A program made the position numbers and the translations under genes. A stretch of 7,055 nt of DNA from an uncultured Chthonomonas sp. (GTDB lineage: Bacteria; Armatimonadota; Chthonomonadetes; Chthonomonadales; CAJBBX01). Position 1 is the first letter of the stretch. Every line of letters starts with the position of its first letter. The DNA is taken from the NCBI GenBank assembly GCA_903886985.1, contig CAISOI010000569.1, forward strand, positions 1 to 7,055, written 5' to 3'. The notes under the pieces were generated by a model. It searched no databases and was not told where the DNA came from. It saw only the letters and a program-made list of their open reading frames with translations. Shown here piece by piece: positions 5,589 to 7,055 of this stretch.

Positions 5589-6517
5589 AGATCTGGTTAG
5601 GTCTGGAATCAATAAAGACTCCATTTGTGAATTCCGCAGTCTCCATAGGTCAGTTCGATGGGCTCCATGTTGGACATCAGGCACTCATTGGGCTTGCGGT
5701 TGCAGAGGCAAAGCGGATCGATGGTCGATCCGTAGTGTTCACGTTTGACCGCCACCCTATGGAACTAATCGCTCCCGAAAGAGCACCAGGACAGATCACC
5801 ACTCTCGATCAACGCGCAGAATTAATAGCTGCTTGCGGCGTAGATGACCTCGTAATTGCGAAATTCGATCATCGATTTCGAGACCTCTCCCCCGAAACTT
5901 TCCTACACTTTGTGCTCGTCGGCGTTTTGGGTGCGGCTTCGGTGTCGGTCGGTCACGATTTCCGGTTCGGTTGTAATCAGGCAGGGGACGTTGACTATAT
6001 GAGCGCGGCAGAAGCCCGATTGAGATACAAAACCAATATCATCGACTCAGTGATGGTCCGCGGTGAAAAAGCGTCCAGCACCCGTGTGCGTTCCCTATTG
6101 CGTGAGGGGAGTGTGGCAGAAGCGGCCCAAGTACTCGGTAGACCCTTCGCACTGACGGGCACAGTTGTGCATGGTCAGCAATTAGGTCGCACTCTCGGAT
6201 TCCCAACTGCCAATCTTGCAACTACCGATCGGCAGCTTCTCCCTAAGGATGGCGTTTATGCCGTCATGGTCAACGACGGCACCACCCGCAGGCAGGGCGC
6301 ATGTAGTATTGGCCTCCGCCCGACTGTTAACGGCAAAGAACGGACCGTCGAAACATTTTTGGTCGACTTCGACGGCGATTTATATGATCAAGAATTAGAA
6401 TTTGAATTCATAGAACGCATTCGCGACGAAGAAAAGTTTCACTCCCTCGAAGAACTTGTCACGGCTATGCACCGAGATGTACAGATCGCCCGCAACATGT
6501 TGACAAGTCCTATATAG
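5585..6517 (+). CDS. ribF: Bifunctional riboflavin kinase / FAD synthetase RibF
   Basis: RibF makes FMN from riboflavin and ATP, then FAD from FMN and ATP. The N-terminal nucleotidyltransferase domain (about 12-185) shows the (H/S)GxH-type ATP site GQFDGLHVGH (22-31), FDRHP (54-58), GHDFRFG (123-129) and SSTRVR (164-169). The C-terminal riboflavin kinase domain (about 186-306) shows GRTLGFPTAN (201-210) with the PTAN ATP/Mg loop, GVYAV (223-227), IGLRPTVNG (242-250) and the catalytic base candidate Glu256 in VETFLVDF. Both halves look intact, and 310 residues is typical. The ATG is inside an ATGA that overlaps the truB stop by 4 bp. No RFN riboswitch is visible upstream, consistent with expression as the fourth gene of the operon. 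The common downstream neighbour rpsO is absent; murF follows on the other strand. The identification is secure. Confidence 0.96.
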   Translation: MKIWLGLESIKTPFVNSAVSIGQFDGLHVGHQALIGLAVAEAKRIDGRSVVFTFDRHPMELIAPERAPGQITTLDQRAELIAACGVDDLVIAKFDHRFRDLSPETFLHFVLVGVLGAASVSVGHDFRFGCNQAGDVDYMSAAEARLRYKTNIIDSVMVRGEKASSTRVRSLLREGSVAEAAQVLGRPFALTGTVVHGQQLGRTLGFPTANLATTDRQLLPKDGVYAVMVNDGTTRRQGACSIGLRPTVNGKERTVETFLVDFDGDLYDQELEFEFIERIRDEEKFHSLEELVTAMHRDVQIARNMLTSPI

Positions 6518-7055
6518 TCTTCAAAAATTCTACAATCTTCTCCATCTGCATCGCACGCGATCCCTTCACCAAAACAAAATCACCCGGACGAAGCATAGAT
6601 CCAACTCCTCCCACTGCCTCTTCTGAATTGGTAAAATGGACCGTCGAGAGAACTCCCGCTTCTTCCGCAATTAGCCCAGCGTTCGCGCCCACGATAATAA
6701 GTAGGTCCAGATCCGCAGCCGCGGCAAATCTTCCCACAGAACGGTGGGCCTCTTCTAAATGATCCCCGAGCTCTCGCATCTCGCCCAAAATGGCAACTCT
6801 TCGATGCTGGCCCCCAGCAATTCTCAATGTTTCGAGAGCAGATTGCATGGAGTCCGGCGCGGCATTGTAGGTGTCGTCCAAAATAGTTAACCCACCGGGT
6901 GATTGCACAGTCTCCATGCGCATCCCTGGTGATCGATAACTCTCGAGAGCCTCAGCCACCATCTCCAGACCTATATTATGTTCTGCTGCCACTGCCGCCG
7001 CACAAACTGCATTAATCACATGGTGGTTCCCAATACTCTGCAATCGAAACGGAAC
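6510..7055 (-). CDS. murF: MurF, UDP-N-acetylmuramoyl-tripeptide--D-alanyl-D-alanine ligase (C-terminal part)
   Basis: MurF adds D-Ala-D-Ala to the UDP-MurNAc-tripeptide in the cytoplasm, the last ligase step of the peptidoglycan precursor. Only the last 181 residues are in the window; the frame is open to the right edge, and the TTG at 7043 is internal, not a start. What is present covers the end of the central ATPase domain (GNHHVINAVCAAAVA, the conserved G-x-HN-x-x-NA region) and the full C-terminal Mur ligase domain. That domain has DDTYNAAPDSMQSAL, the form of the DDSYNANPxS motif typical of MurF rather than MurC, MurD or MurE. It also has AILGEMRELGDH and the terminal VLVKGSRAMQMEKIVEFL. 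The reading frame is clean up to the stop. The stop codon overlaps that of ribF by 8 bp, tail to tail. Confidence 0.94.
   Translation of the reverse strand, partial: VPFRLQSIGNHHVINAVCAAAVAAEHNIGLEMVAEALESYRSPGMRMETVQSPGGLTILDDTYNAAPDSMQSALETLRIAGGQHRRVAILGEMRELGDHLEEAHRSVGRFAAAADLDLLIIVGANAGLIAEEAGVLSTVHFTNSEEAVGGVGSMLRPGDFVLVKGSRAMQMEKIVEFLKTI

Noticed and set aside
5589..5640. Alternative downstream start for ribF
   Set aside because: The ATG in the ATGA overlap with truB gives the standard domain length and fits the coupling seen elsewhere in the operon.

Overview
This is an ordinary-looking bacterial chromosome segment with mid-range base composition. It carries a compact housekeeping operon on the right and loosely packed accessory or single genes on the left. 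The organism makes peptidoglycan (murF) and uses a DHH-family NrnA rather than an Orn-type oligoribonuclease. The order rbfA-nrnA-truB-ribF is common in Gram-positive and several deep-branching phyla and argues against an enterobacterium. I cannot assign a phylum from sequence alone; an Armatimonadota-like or similar lineage is only a guess.

Left part (1-3248). A cluster of three alternating copies of an 11-bp motif lies at 17-68. It is followed by a minus-strand GNAT acetyltransferase (216-707), a plus-strand DUF1801 protein (959-1393) with a likely terminator at 1441-1463, and a gene-free stretch (1394-1831). Next comes a minus-strand secreted beta-propeller protein (1832-2827). A 421-bp divergent spacer (2828-3248) holds a 38-bp tandem repeat and the probable rbfA promoter.

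Right part (3249-7055). rbfA, nrnA, truB and ribF are packed on the plus strand with a 4-bp overlap (GTGA), a 7-bp gap and another 4-bp overlap (ATGA), so they are almost certainly one transcript. The theme is RNA and translation: 30S maturation (RbfA), turnover of tiny RNAs and pAp (NrnA), tRNA U55 pseudouridylation (TruB), plus FMN/FAD synthesis (RibF). At the end, the C-terminal 181 residues of MurF run in from the other strand, and its stop overlaps the ribF stop by 8 bp.

I did not find a defence system, mobile element, CRISPR array or RNA gene. The least explained items are the two intergenic repeat structures (17-68 and 3000-3080), the gene-free stretch 1394-1831, and the uncharacterised beta-propeller protein. 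None amounts to a convincing new system on the evidence here.
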